Positions 43,985 through 55,956 of a DNA stretch of 64,000 bases are shown here, piece by piece. The stretch's first letter is position 1. Each line of letters opens with the position of its first letter. Origin of the DNA: Dromiciops gliroides (Eukaryota; Chordata; Mammalia; Microbiotheria; Microbiotheriidae); the NCBI RefSeq assembly GCF_019393635.1, contig NC_057866.1, forward strand, positions 226,017,359-226,081,358, read 5' to 3'. The notes beneath the pieces are model-generated. The model had not been told where the DNA came from and did not search any database. It saw nothing but the letters and a program-made list of their open reading frames with translations. The translations under genes and the position numbers were made by a program.

Positions 43985-44995
43985 TCTGGGGTGGAGCCAA
44001 GATAGCAGAGAAAGGCAGTAAGCTCTCAGAACTCACAGCACGATCGCTCCAAAAACAACCTCCAAATAAATGCCATGGGACAATTCCGGGAGCAGCAAAA
44101 CCCAGAAAAGAAGGACTGGAGCTGAATCATTTCCAGTCAAAGACAGCTTAGAAGGCGGAAGGAGGGGGCGGCTCTGTACTGGGGCAGGAGTGGAGCCCAA
44201 CTCCATGGTCACACTGACACAGATCTAGTCCCAGGCAGGCCAAGCTAGGGAAGAGAACCCCTGGAACCTCTGAATCAGCTTCAGTGCCGAGTGTCATCTG
44301 GAACTAAGTTCACAGTCTGATGAGAAGGCTCAAGCGGTTGGCAGGGGGGGGAGATTACAGGGGTCTCTGCTTGACACTAAGGTGGAACTTGGGTGTTTCA
44401 CCCCTGCTGGTAACCAGGAGGTAGGCTTGAGTAGCAGTGGCCCAGGTGGGGGAGGGGCCACAGGCTTGTCAGAGCTAACAACCTACAGCACACAAAGGTT
44501 TTGCTGGTTAATTAGCAAGTTGGCCTAGGGTTATCTATGGACCAGGGAATAGGCCAGGGAAGTGAAGAAACTTCCCTTCCTTAAATCATACCACCAGGGA
44601 CCCCCCTGAAGCTTGGGATAGTGAAAGCCTGGAAGCAGTGACCCACTTTAAGGAGCTAAAAGTCAAGTCAAAGACAGGCAAGATAAGCAGACAGAGAAAG
44701 GGAGGACCATAGAAAGTTCTTTAGTGACAAGGAAGATCAAGGTGCACCCTCAGAAGAGGATAACAACATCAGGTGCTCCTACATCCAAAGCTTTCCAAGA
44801 AAAATATGAATGGTTTTCAAGGGCCATAGAGACACTCAAAAAGGACTTTGAAGATAAAGTCAGAGAGGTAGAGAAAAACAATGGAAAGAGAAATGAGAGT
44901 GGATGGGCAGGAAAGCCATGAGAAAAGGACCTCAACCGCTTGAAAAGCCAAATTGACCAAACGGAAAAGGAGATACAAAAAGCTCTCTGAAGATC
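43985..44995 (+). mobile_element. L1 5' end: 5' UTR and ORF1 start
   Basis: Starts near 'ggggtggagccaagatagca', with a GC-rich 5' UTR to about 44686. The ORF1 start equivalent to MSRQRK in the copy at 690 reads ATA instead of ATG (about 44687). Further stops follow, then the coiled-coil segment TLKKDFEDKVREVEK. Sequence resembling the copy at 1-1345 stops near 44995. Confidence 0.75.
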
Positions 44996-45280
44996 CTAAG
45001 CACTCTAACTAACAAGAGTTTAGTGTTTAGTAAGAGTCTTCCAATGACATATTAGAGTCCTCTGCTTGTAGAGAAGCTAAAAGGAAGTGCTTTTGTGCTT
45101 TACCTGAGAAATCACTAAGAGTAATATGTCATGCCACTTACTGCATAGACACGTCCTTAATTAGAATCTACCAAGTCATCCCCAGCTGTCTTGCTTTAAA
45201 GCTAATCATCATACCCCAACATGTGGAAAGCTCAAAATCTAATGATGAGAGGTCAGCAGAAGGTCAAAATGAAAGCCCAA

Positions 45281-45797
45281 TGTTAAACAAGCTGTGGTAT
45301 ATGATTGTGATGGAATATTATTGTGCTATAAGAAATTACCAGCCGGATGATTTCAGAAAAACCAGAAAGACTTACATGATATTTACTGATATAAAGTGAA
45401 GTCAACAGAACCAAGAGAACATTGTACACAGTAACAGCAATATTGTACAATGAAGAACAATGAATGTCTTAGCTTTTCTCAGCAATACAATGATCCAAGA
45501 CAAAGGATTAATGAAGAAGCATACTATTTACCTCCAAAGAAAGAATTGATATTGTTTCAATACAGACTGAAGTATGCTATTTTCCATTTTCTTTTCTTCT
45601 TTTTCTCTTATTTGAGTCTTCTTGTATAAAATGACTTATATGGAAATTTTTATATAACCTATATCTGCTTACCATCTCAGGGAGGGGAAAGGTAAGGAAG
45701 GGATGAAGGGATAGAATTTGAAACTCAAAACCTTTTAAAAAATGTTAAAATTGTTTTAACATGTAATTGGGAGAAAAAATAAAACATTAAATTTCAG
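45281..45797 (+). mobile_element. L1 3' end
   Basis: 'gtgatggaatattattgtgc', 'gaacattgtacacagtaaca', 'caatacaatgatccaagaca' and a terminal 'aataaaacatta' follow the marsupial L1 3' region. With 43985-44995 it gives a 5' and a 3' end separated by only about 285 bp. Confidence 0.8.
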
Positions 45798-45949
45798 GAT
45801 GAAAGACCAATGGTTCTAACAGTTATTTAAGAGATGAGTTATTGGATGAGTGATCCAAAATGGATTCTTAGTGGCCCTTTGGTTCTCCCCACTTCCCTCC
45901 CCTCCTGCTCTTTATTTTTTCTTCCTGCTCTTTTTTAATATGACATTAC

Positions 45950-46055
45950 CCAAGGCTTGTGATTGGGAAGGGTCACACTCTCTCCAGGAGCACTGGCAAT
46001 GGTGGAGTCCCTGGTCATCTCAGAGGTTGGATTCTTCTTATGGAGCTTCTGAGTC
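45950..46055 (-). CDS. EGF: EGF exon 22: juxtamembrane cytoplasmic segment
   Basis: Encodes the start of the cytoplasmic tail after the membrane helix. The acceptor is 'gttttgtcacag' then GACTCAG, and the donor CCTTGG then GTAATG. The 106 bp complete the split Arg codon (AG|G) from exon 21 and give 35 whole codons: TQKLHKKNPTSEMTRDSTI ... LPNHKPW. Human has [20 protein letters not shown] ... CPQPW at the same place. The reading is intact and ends in phase 0. The basic cluster after the membrane (R, K, KK) fits a stop-transfer signal. Confidence 0.88.
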
Positions 46056-47383
46056 CTGTGACAAAACCAAACATTATGACTGAAACACCCTTCCAAAACC
46101 AACCAACCAAACAAGAAACTCAAATGGAGTCCCAACTTTGTTGCAATTCAGATAATTGCTTAGAAAACCTAATGTCTCCTCTGTTAGAATGTAAGTTCTT
46201 TGGAGGGCAATAATTGTTTTTTTGCTTTTGTCTTTGTGTCCTCAATTGCTTAGCAAGGTGCACTGGCCCAATAAGTAAGCCTATAATAAATGGTTGTTGG
46301 TGCGGTTGACTTTGTATCCTAGTATTTAGAACAGGTCCTGGCAGCACATAATACTCATAATTGCAACTACTTGTTGATTGGGAAAATGCTGCTTTCTCAC
46401 ATCCTATATCTCCTTTGGGATAAGTTACATGCAATTACCTGTTTCCATGAAACCTCTCCTTGATCCTGCCTTCCCCCAATTGTTAGTACCTTTCTCATTA
46501 TAAGTTACCTTATATCTCTTGGTCTGTTGCATACTCCTAGGAAAGTAAACTTGCTGAGGGTAGACACTTCACTGTGTCTTTATATAATATCAATAGAAAA
46601 TGGAAATGGACCAGTGGATAGAAAGCTGAACTTGGACCAGGAAGTCTTCAATTTAAACCCACTTCTTTACACTTATTAGCTATGTGTAAATACAGCATCT
46701 TAACCTCTCTCTGCTCAGTTTCTTTGCCTATAAAATGGGATAATATCTATAGCACTCAAAAAGATAATCATAGGACAATCATAGATTAAGAGCTGAAGGG
46801 ACTTTAGAGGTTATAAAGTTCTGATTCCTCATTTTTCAGCTGGGGAAACTAAGGAACAGAGAAATAATGACTTGCCCAAGGTCACACCAAAAAAAGGCTA
46901 TGGCATCTCCCACATAGGTGCCTCCATTTTTAATCATCTGGGCATGTGCATTAAACCCAAGTTATATTATCATCCCATCCATTTTTCCCCCCAAGGGAAT
47001 TCAGATAGACGTGGACCTGTTTAGAACAAGTTGCTATCCTCCTTTTATATCTAGTGTTTTTAAAACTATTACACCAATGAATGGTGCATTTTATAGTTGA
47101 ATAAAAGCATTATTATTAGACATAGGAACTAAATCTGTGATTTCTTTGGCATTGGGAATATCCAGATGAGGAAACTTCTGCTGGCATAGGTGGGCACATT
47201 ATTGGCACACTGTGCCAAGGGAATGATAGCACTCATCTCACTTAGTGGTTGCTGGAGACAGCTAGGTGGCATAATGGACCTGAATTCAGGAAAACCGGAG
47301 TTCAAATCTGGCTTCAGATACTTACTAGCTGTGACTGCCTCATTTCCTCAACTCTGAGGACTGGGATAAAAACTAGCACCTCT

Positions 47384-47526
47384 GGGGCAGCTAGGTGGCA
47401 AAATGGATAGAGCACTAGCCTGATTCTGGAGGACCTGAGTTCAAATCTGACCTCAGACACTAACACTTACTAGCTGTGTGACCCTGGGCAAGTCACTTAA
47501 CCCTAATTGCCTCACAAAAACAAAAA
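47384..47526 (+). mobile_element. tRNA-derived SINE (WSINE-type) with TSD
   Basis: Full-length copy. The TSD 'aaaactagcacctc' is at about 47370 and 47528. A partial, older SINE copy lies just upstream (47256-47350). Confidence 0.93.
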
Positions 47527-48871
47527 CAAAAAACTAGCACCTCCAACTTCAGGGTTTTTATGGAGATCAAATTGAGATATATGTAAAGCATATAGTCGGT
47601 GCTTAATAACGCCTTGCTTCCTTCCTTCCTTTTTACATAAGAGGAAATTGAGCCTGAAATAGATACAAAGATCCTAAGTGAATACAAAATCTACTATTCC
47701 CAAAAGATGAGCAGAGCAGAGTGGCATCCCAATGGAGGCTCTCCAATTCCTTGTCCAGTGGTTTTCTGCAGTTCCACACCATGGTGCCAAATGTTTATTT
47801 TCTTGCAGGGAAAATGATATGCAAATATAAAGTAATCACACTATATGTAATGTTAATCTGCAGAAGCAATTTAATCTAATTTAGATTTTAAAACATCCTT
47901 AAGTTGAGAGAGGAATACAGGAGACGGACATAGATAGGAGAGGCTGAGAGTGAGATAGAGGGAGAAAAGTTACTGCTAACTCTGGGAATGAATTCCACAT
48001 TCCAGAGATCCCCACTGCCAGGCACATACTCCAAGTAGGTCAATGATTCTTTTTAAAAGGCTCTAAAATGTTGATAGTAACTTTTTGTGTGTGTGGTAGC
48101 AAAGAGCCAGAAACAGTAAGTAGGCATTTATTAAGTGCTTATGGTGTGCCAAGAACTGTTCTAAGCACTGGTGAAACAAGGGATTAATAAAATAGGGCCC
48201 TGCCTTCAAGGGATTCATTACAATGGAAATGAAGTAGAATGTCCTTCCATTGAGAATGGCTAAACTATCTGTAGTACATGGATATAATGGAATAATGTTG
48301 TGCTATAAGAAATAATGAATACAAGAAGTGTGGGAAAATTAATATGAAGTGATACAAAGTGAATGACATGGGGCTTAGGATAAAACAGAAAAAGGGTTTT
48401 ATGGGAGAGGCAAAACCAAAAATGACCAGATAACAGGATAGACATATTGAGGAATCAAGTTTAGATTGACCAACTAGATATCAGGACAAACACACCTAAG
48501 AAGTAAGGGGAAATAAAATTCTATAGCAGGAAAGTCAATTAGGCATGGCTACTATCAGACCAGATCTAAGAGACATAGATAACCCCAAAGGTCAGTACTA
48601 TCATTTCAAAAATATCCCTCTTAATTCTCAGGAATATGACAAGTATCCAGGCTTTCCCCACCCCACCCCAAAAAGGAACTCTCCATTTTCAGGTGGTCAC
48701 CTCATCTATCTTCTGTAAAAGCTTTTGCCTTCCTTCTGTTCTGGGAGGAGAATGTTTCTAAGCCCCCTTCTCCCAGGATGGGCCGGGGGGGGGGGGGGTT
48801 GAAATCTTTGATTTCCCACTCAGTCACTTTCTCTAGAGCCAAATAAAAAAACATTTAATTCTAATTGGGGG

Positions 48872-49018
48872 GGGGGCGGCTAGGTGGCGCAGTGGATAAA
48901 GCACTGGCCCTGGATCCAGGAGGGCCTGAGTTCAAATCCGGCCTCAGACATTTGACACTAGCTGTGTGACCCTGGGCAAGTCACTTAACCCCCATTGCCC
49001 TGCAAAAACAAAACAAAA
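48872..49018 (+). mobile_element. tRNA-derived SINE (WSINE-type) with TSD
   Basis: Full-length copy starting in a G run ('ggggggggcggctagg'). The TSD 'aattctaattgg' is at about 48858 and 49021. Confidence 0.93.
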
Positions 49019-49344
49019 CAAATTCTAATTGGACTGTGTGCAAGAGTGTAATTCTTTACTGAGGAATACCTAAGGACCCCTACGTTTTCCTCCCATAACA
49101 GTGAAGTAACCAAAACTAGGAATAAATCAAAAGCAATGACTACAACAATGTAAAAGGAAAAACTAACAACAATAAAACATTTGAAACATAATCACAAAGA
49201 CCTACCTTGGTGCCAAAGGAAAAAAATATAAAAATGTAGCTTCTTCCCTATTTACAGAGGTTTAGTGTTATAGTTGTGGAACACTGTCAGATGTGGTTGG
49301 TGTATTGGTTAGTTTTGCTGGGCTACTTTTTTTTTCTTTTTTTG

Positions 49345-49573
49345 TTGTTGTTCAGTTGTATATGACTCTTTGTGACTCCGTTTGGGTTTTCTTGGCAAGG
49401 ATACTGGAATAGTTTACCATATCCTTCTCCAGTTCATTTTACAACTAAGGTAAACAGGGTTGTGACTTGCCCAGGGTCACACAGCTAATATCTGAGGCCA
49501 GATTTGAACTTGGAAAAATTAGTTTTCCCGACTACAGGCACAGTGTTCTATCCACTATGCCACCTAGCTGCTC
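49345..49573 (-). mobile_element. MAR1-type SINE
   Basis: 'gttgttgttcagttgtatat' to 'ccactatgccacctagctgc'. Confidence 0.88.
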
Positions 49574-50645
49574 CATTTTCTTTTGTCCTAGATCTCTAGA
49601 AGGTAGAGAAAAGAGACATATATTAGGAAATGTGATGTAAAAATAAAAGATAATAATAAATTTTTAAAAGAAAAAATGAATTCATTTAGTCCTATAGGAA
49701 AATCCAAAAAACCTAAGTTCAAATTCTTCCTCTGATAATTACAACCTCTGTGACTTTAGACAAGTGATTCTATGTCCCCAGGTCTCAGTTTGCCTATCTG
49801 TAAAATGAGGGCATTCAGCCTTTCCAGCTTTAGACCCAGGCTCCCTATAGTCTTATGAATTCACATGTACAAAGTAAAAACAATGCAGTTTCAAGGTCAG
49901 TGCTGATATTGGTTCTTCAGTGATGGTAGAGGAAGTGGACTGGGGGGAGGAGAGGAGCAGCTTAGATGAGTAGTTCTAGTTTTATGTAAATGTAAATGTA
50001 AACCAGAGTTGTGGTACAAATCCATTCAAACCTATAAATGAAAATTCTGTTGTTGAGGTGAACAATACTGAACAGAACCTTTAGACAAAGTCTAGAAAAT
50101 CAATTCAGAATGACCCTTATTAAATGACAGGAAGAAAAAGAGAGAAAGAGACAGATAAAAACAGATTTCACCAAAAAAAAAAAAAAGAAAAAAGAAAAAA
50201 GTATGATCACTATCCTTGTGGAAATGGAGTAGTACAAGTCCAGGATGTGCAAGGGCAGCTAAAGAAGTCTTTATTTGTATATTTATCCTATATACATCAT
50301 TCAACCGCGTTAGCTTTCAAATCCCAAGTCAAGAAAACAGACTGATTTGCAATTAGCTTTAAATCCAGAGCTCTGAAATAGTCAATAGAACATGAGAAAT
50401 GTAGTGGCACCTTGACCATACCTTAATATACTTTCACCCATTAAATAAGAAAAGTCCCCGACTAACTTAATTACACTAAGAAGCTCAAGGACTTGATTTT
50501 TTTCTCCCCAACCTTTATTTTTTTTTTGGAGAGGGGTGGAGGGGCAGCTTGTAAAAAGGTAATAGCAAATAATCTATTTTCTTTCTGATCATCAAGGGTC
50601 ATGAAATGTCTTAGCTGTTCAATATTCCTTCTTAAAAAGACAACT

Positions 50646-50806
50646 GGGGGCAGCTAGGTGGTGCAGTGGATAGAGCACCCACCCTGGAGTCAGGAGTACC
50701 TGAGTTCAAATCCGGCTTCAGTCACTTAACACTTACTAGCTGTGTGACCCTGGGCAAGTCACTTAACCCCAATTGCCTCACTAAAAAAAAACACACACAC
50801 ACACAC
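50646..50806 (+). mobile_element. tRNA-derived SINE (WSINE-type) with TSD
   Basis: Full-length copy with a tail of A and CA repeats. The TSD 'aaaaagacaactg' is at about 50634 and 50810. Confidence 0.94.
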
Positions 50807-51606
50807 ACAAAAAGACAACTGAACATCAGACTTAAGAAAAAAAATGCTGTTGATGCCCAATAATATCTGGATATCCAGTCTATCCCTCAGAATATTACTG
50901 CATTAGCTATACCTACCAGCCCCATTGGGGGTGATTGTCTATGAAGAAGTAGCCACCACATTATGCCCTATGCTAACAGCCATGGAATAGAACAGAGTCA
51001 TTCTCTCTAAGTGTAGACAAGTTGATGTGCTAAACCACTTTCTCCACTTTGGTCGCAGCCTTGCTTTCTGGGTCCAAGCAAAACAAGTTTAGCCTTTTCT
51101 TTGTTCCACGTGGTAATCCTTCAGATTATTTCCTCCCTCCACTGGTGTGCTGGAATCAGCTCCTACATTGAGGCTGATTGTTAACTTTTCAGTATGAGCA
51201 TTTACACCTAGGGCATTGGCAAATTCTACAAATCAGGACTTGGTTTATTGTTTTGTCGATTTTCTAGACTTAAGAAGCTGATGGAAAAAAAAATGTTAAT
51301 AATGCAGAGTAAATTTAAATCATGAGTAACATTTTTTTTGGAAAGTTGTTAAACATTTACCAATACAGCTCTGCCTCTCTTCTAAATATTCTTTTCTACA
51401 AGCTAACTAACTATCCCAGTTCTTTTAATCCATCTTTGTATAGTATGGTTTTAAGTCTCCTAGTCATCTTCATTGCCCTCCTCTAGGGTGATCTATTTAA
51501 TAAGCTTATAGGACCTTAAGTCTCTCCCATTCTGTACTCATGCAGTTGTGGGTTTTTTTGGACCCAAACAAATGAGTTTACATTTACGTTCAAAGACAAA
51601 GGTATT

Positions 51607-51767
51607 TGGGGTAGCTAGGTGGCACAGTGGATAAAGCACAGGCCTTGGATTCAGGAGAACCTGAGTTCAAATCCAGCCTCAAACACTTGATACTTACTAG
51701 CTGCGTGACCCTGGGCAAGTCACTTAACCCTCATTGCCCCGCAAAACAAAAACAAATGAAAAAAAAA
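51607..51767 (+). mobile_element. tRNA-derived SINE (WSINE-type) with TSD
   Basis: Full-length copy. The TSD 'tcaaagacaaaggtatttg' (about 51590 and 51769) is among the longest in the window. Confidence 0.95.
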
Positions 51768-52008
51768 ATCAAAGACAAAGGTATTTGAATATAAGTTCCC
51801 AGAGAATGGGGGCCAAGTGTATTAAGTCAGCAGGCTGAGTTATTAAAAAATAATTCTAAGATTGATGATAGGAATGCAGTATAACCTAGAAATAGATAGA
51901 AAGTTGGGCTATAAGTCAGGGAAGACCAGAGGTTAAATCTCTGATACATACTGTTTGTGTGAGCCTCTCAGTGCTCATCCAAGCCATGCACTAAAATAAT
52001 ACATTGCA

Positions 52009-52182
52009 GTTGTTTATTCAGTGTTTTTCAGTCATGTTCAATCTTTGTGACCCACATTTGGGGTTTTCTTGGCAAACATATTGGAGTGGTTTGCCATTTC
52101 CTTCTCCACTCATTTTGTACATGAAGAAACTGAGGCAAACAGAGTCAAGTGACTTACCCAGGGTCACACAGCTAGTAAGTTT
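52009..52182 (-). mobile_element. MAR1-type SINE, partial
   Basis: 'ttcagtgtttttcagtcatg' to 'cagggtcacacagctagtaa'; the head is missing. It ends about 120 bp from the donor site of EGF exon 21. Confidence 0.85.
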
Positions 52183-52303
52183 TGTTTTTAAAAAACCAAT
52201 TCTGCAGCTCATGCCCATTCAGTTGAACCAGATAGGTGTTTGCCTTGGTTAGAAGAGAAGATGAAGCATTTGTTCTAATTTCTGATAGAAAGAAAAGTTT
52301 CAC

Positions 52304-52466
52304 CTGAAATAGTAAGTGACCCCCATCACCAGGAGCAGCAGACCCAGCACAACCACACAGACCGTCACGGTGATATTCTGCTGCTGTGTCTTTACCATGT
52401 GCCGCATCTCCAACCATTCCAGTTTCACTGTGCTCACAGCGCTCCCCCACGTAACCAGGCATGCAT
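52304..52466 (-). CDS. EGF: EGF exon 21: end of mature EGF and transmembrane helix, with a 1-base insertion
   Basis: Encodes the last loop of mature EGF, the juxtamembrane region and the membrane helix of pro-EGF. The acceptor is 'atgtgtgtgttacag' then ATGC, and the donor TTTCAG then GTGAAA. One frame gives RCMPGYVGERCEHSE, matching human NCVVGYIGERCQYRD. After a GAAA run the match moves to the next frame: LEWLEMRHMVKTQQQNITV, then the hydrophobic CVVVLGLLLLVMGV and TYYFR, matching human LKWWELRHAGHGQQQ ... CVVV ... HYYR. The exon is therefore one base longer than expected (163 against 162). Entered from exon 20 as written, the first part is read as DACLVTWGSAVSTVK, which lacks the loop cysteines, and the rest is in the correct frame with no stop. 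NIT just before the helix is a possible N-glycosylation site. Confidence 0.88.
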
Positions 52467-53012
52467 CTGTAACACACACATGCCCAGAAAAATATCAGTT
52501 CCTCAGGGCACTCCTGCTATCCCCCTCCCATCAGTGTCACTGCATCCAGGAACGATGAATGGTCAAAGTCTAACACCCTCCCCTAACTCCCACCCATGAC
52601 CCCCACCCAGGTGTTTCCAACCCTCAGGCTTTCTGAAGGCATCTTAGAAATCCATTTTGGATCAGTGAAGGTCTTTGAGATTTACAGGCTAACTCAGAGA
52701 GGGCTTTTTGGTTTTGTCTGTTTGCCCTAGGATTGACAGTGAATTACTTGCATTCCACTTTTAGAAGGCATTGATTAAGGATCAGGTTTTGTTAGTCTAA
52801 AATCCTGAAAAGCCACACATAAAAACCAGCTCATGTTACCTGCAACCTAAGAAATAGTAGAGTGGATCAGGTCAAGGAGGGAGGGAGAATTGCAGAGGAA
52901 CCTCCTCAACCCTATCTGTGGGTTGAGGAATAAAAGAACGCATGGAGCCTCTGAATAATAACCACGGTGTGGAGCATAAAGAACACAAATCCCTTGTTAT
53001 AATGGAAGTTCC

Positions 53013-53181
53013 ATGTCATAGAGTGCTGGGCCTGGAGTTAAGAAGAGCCGATTTCGAATCTGACCCTAAGCAAGTCATGTAACCTCTGCTTGCCTCCCTT
53101 TCCTCAACTGTCAAGTAAGGGGAAATAACACCCAAATGGGGCCACAAAGAGTTAGACATGACTGAAATGACTCAACAACAA
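53013..53181 (+). mobile_element. MAR1-type SINE, partial
   Basis: 'agagtgctgggcctggagtt' to 'agttagacatgactgaaatg' and 'actcaacaacaataa'. Confidence 0.8.
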
Positions 53182-53396
53182 TAAAAGTAGCACCCACCTC
53201 CCAGAGCTGTTGTGGAGATCAGATCAAGTAATATTTGTAGCCTCTATGATAGGTGTTTAATAAATTTTTCTTCCTTTCCTTATCTAACTCCCCCTCTCCC
53301 AGCATTCTTCAAGACTTAGCTAAAATTGACTTTCTGCAAGAAGCCTTTACCAGTCTTCCCTCTGAGATCATCTATTGCTTACCATGCATATGCCGT

Positions 53397-53406
53397 GGGG
53401 GGGGGG

Positions 53407-53443
<37 letters not shown>
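53397..53443. repeat. G run and (GT)n microsatellite
   Basis: About 11 G followed by 'cag' and about 17 TG units. Confidence 0.97.
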
Positions 53444-53445
<2 letters not shown>

Positions 53446-54399
53446 CATGGTACATACAAGATCATTGCCAACAAAATGCATAATTGTTAGCATGCTGTAT
53501 TCCTGGTTAAAATGTAAGCTCCCTGAGGTCAGGGATTGTGTTTTTGCTTCTCTTGTATTTCTACTGGTTAGCACAGGGCTTCCCAAGAATAGGTACAACA
53601 TCAAAATGACTAACTGACAAAGCCTAAAAAAAAAAAGGGTTCCCAAATCTATTAACTCCATTTTTTCTCCAATAAGAAAAAAAGTGCAAAAAAGGAGATC
53701 TTCTCTATGTCTGTCTGCCTGTCTGTCTCTTTCTATCTCTCACTCACTCTCACACACATACATACAATCATACACACATACACTGAACAGTTTCATTTGT
53801 GGGGTACATTACCAAAATATTGTATGGTCAATTGCTTCCTTTGTGCTTAAATTAATGACACAATGGTGCCATCTACTGGGCAAAACCTCTCTATTACCTT
53901 TTCCAAAGGCATGAATACAGTTTATCCCTTTCATATCACAACTTTCTCCCATCTCCATTTCAATATATCCTATATTCTTATTAATAATAAATTAAATGCG
54001 AATTTGGGGGAGTTTTGTGGAAGCCACAGATGAACAAAGAGGCCAACAGACAACACAGGAAAAGTTAAAAAACTCAGAAATGCATAAAATATATGTATAG
54101 TATTGTATAATGTCAAACATGTTTTATCTTTTAATACCATAATAATTCAGACTTCTCTGGCACAGAGGGAGAGCCAAACAATTTTACACAGATTTCCTAG
54201 ACAGCAGGGGCACTGTGTCCACAATCCCAGAGATGTGGAAGGGATAACTGTACATCCAGGATCAAACTAATGGTGTTCTATCATCTAACTGAACACTGCC
54301 AATCAGTGGGCATTTATCAAGCACCTAAAATAGGCCAGCCATTACATTGGGAATTAGAGATACATAAACAACAGTGAAACAGTCCATGTCCCTGAAGAA

Positions 54400-54401
<2 letters not shown>

Positions 54402-54449
<48 letters not shown>
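54402..54449. repeat. (TA)n microsatellite
   Basis: About 24 uninterrupted TA units in EGF intron 20. Confidence 0.97.
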
Positions 54450-54451
<2 letters not shown>

Positions 54452-55028
54452 CTAATTTCCTTGGGCTGGACTTGAGGCCCAGAGAGGTTTAAATGACTTG
54501 CCTAAAAGTTACAGAGCTAAGTTAGTTACTTTGACATTGAAGAGTTTTCATTTTAGGTAGATCATGGACCACTAATATAAATCAAAAAGAAATCCAAGAA
54601 CAATGAGAGAGAAAAGTCACTCCAAACATGTTCCACATTAATTAAATCCAAATTCCTCCTGCATTCTCCTACTTGGTATCTGGACACTCCTTTCCAATCT
54701 GGGTCAGACCTACTGATGAGGCTAAGCTGATATCAAAGCTCAATGGTCACCTACACCAGACATATGGGAAGAGGCACTATGTTGTCATGGGAAAAGCACT
54801 GGATTGGGAATTGGGAGATCTCTGTTTTAGTCCTAACACTAAAACTGACTAGCTGATTTAGCTGTGTAACTTTTGAGCAAGTCATTTGAAGCCCTCTGGG
54901 ATTCAGATCTAACTTCAAAGGGTTAGACAGATGATAACTAAAGCCCCTTCAAGTTTAAAAACTCTCTGATTGACCACAGAAATGAGATGGAAGAACCTGA
55001 TGGAAGAATGTTCAGAGGATCTGATAGA

Positions 55029-55034
<6 letters not shown>

Positions 55035-55063
<29 letters not shown>

Positions 55064-55196
55064 GGGGCAATGAGGGTTAAGTGACTTGCCCAGGGTCACA
55101 CAACTAGTAAGTATCAAGTGTCTGAGGCTGGATTTGAATTCAGGTCCTCCTGAATCCAGTGCTGGTGCTTTACCCACTGCGCCACCTAGCTGCCCC
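55035..55196 (-). mobile_element. tRNA-derived SINE (WSINE-type) with TSD
   Basis: Antisense copy with a T run of about 27. The flanks 'gatagaatcctttt' and 'gatggaatcccttt' form a slightly diverged TSD. Confidence 0.93.
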
Positions 55197-55825
55197 CGAT
55201 GGAATCCCTTTCAAGTAGATCTCCCATATCCTTCCCTCCTGTGAGAACAAGGAGGAGAAGAATAAACATGACCATTGGAGAGTTCTGTGCTTTCTTTGGG
55301 TCCTAGGGACTTTATGAATCCTGTTGCTTCCAAAGAGAAGATTCTGTCTGCCTTAGGCCCCACTTCTAGCGCTCCACACAGATTTGGGAGGCTCATAGAA
55401 TATCCCAGTATTGTATAATGGAACTGGTTTTAGCTCTCAGAATCTATTTCAGGCTGCAGTTATCCCAAAGGTCTTATCTTGGAGAGGGTCTTAATGAGGC
55501 TTTGCCTGGTAGTATTCAAAGGCTTGATAATGATTTTAATTATGTCTTAGACTAATTTCAAAGAAAATGACATAAGTATAAATATCAATGTAAGAAACAG
55601 AATTGTACATTAGTCATTCATATCCAGCAACATGCTGAATTAGACATTATTATTGTCATTCCTATTATGTGAAATTCAAGAACATTTACATAGTTACAGA
55701 AGATCTGTAAAAATAGCTTCACTAGTAATAGGATCAGAACAAGACTATTCATTGACAGTTAACATAAAATAATAATATCGTCTTATATACTTCAGAACCT
55801 GTCTTTGTAAAAATCATATATTCAG

Positions 55826-55956
55826 GGGCAGCTAGGTGGCGCAGTGGTTAAGGCACTAGCCTTGGATTCAGGACGACCTGAGTTCAAACCCAGCTTCAGA
55901 CACTTACTGTGTGACCCTGGGCAAGTCACTTAAACCCCATTGCCCTAAAAAAAATA
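55826..55956 (+). mobile_element. tRNA-derived SINE (WSINE-type) with TSD
   Basis: Copy with a small internal deletion ('cacttactgtgtgaccctgg'). The TSD 'aatcatatattcagg' is at about 55811 and 55956. Confidence 0.94.

Larger units (their letters stand above)
29668..45949 (-). other. EGF: EGF intron 22 (about 16 kb)
   Basis: The largest intron in view. It holds L1 fragments (31490-33430, 33962-34236, 34440-34700, 36001-36130, 36500-36760, 43985-45797), CR1/L3-clade pieces (35350-35780, 36270-36370, 39790-40140, 41100-41290, 42230-43210), SINEs and microsatellites. Unique stretches at 29700-31300 and 38170-39780 show no convincing second gene; the 154-residue minus ORF at 38388-38852 has no family signature. 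Confidence 0.7.
46056..52303 (-). other. EGF: EGF intron 21
   Basis: Holds L2-like (46160-46600) and MIR-like pieces, SINEs (47256-47350 partial, 47384-47526, 48872-49018, 50646-50806, 51607-51767), L1 3' fragments (about 48200-48370 and 49090-49250), a G run (about 48783-48799), MAR1-type SINEs (49345-49573, 52009-52182) and antisense CR1/L3-like sequence (about 51380-51560). No other gene was recognised. Confidence 0.7.

Noticed and set aside
25576..53661. ORFs rich in CV, TH or VC dipeptides
   Set aside because: They are translations of (CA)n/(GT)n microsatellites.
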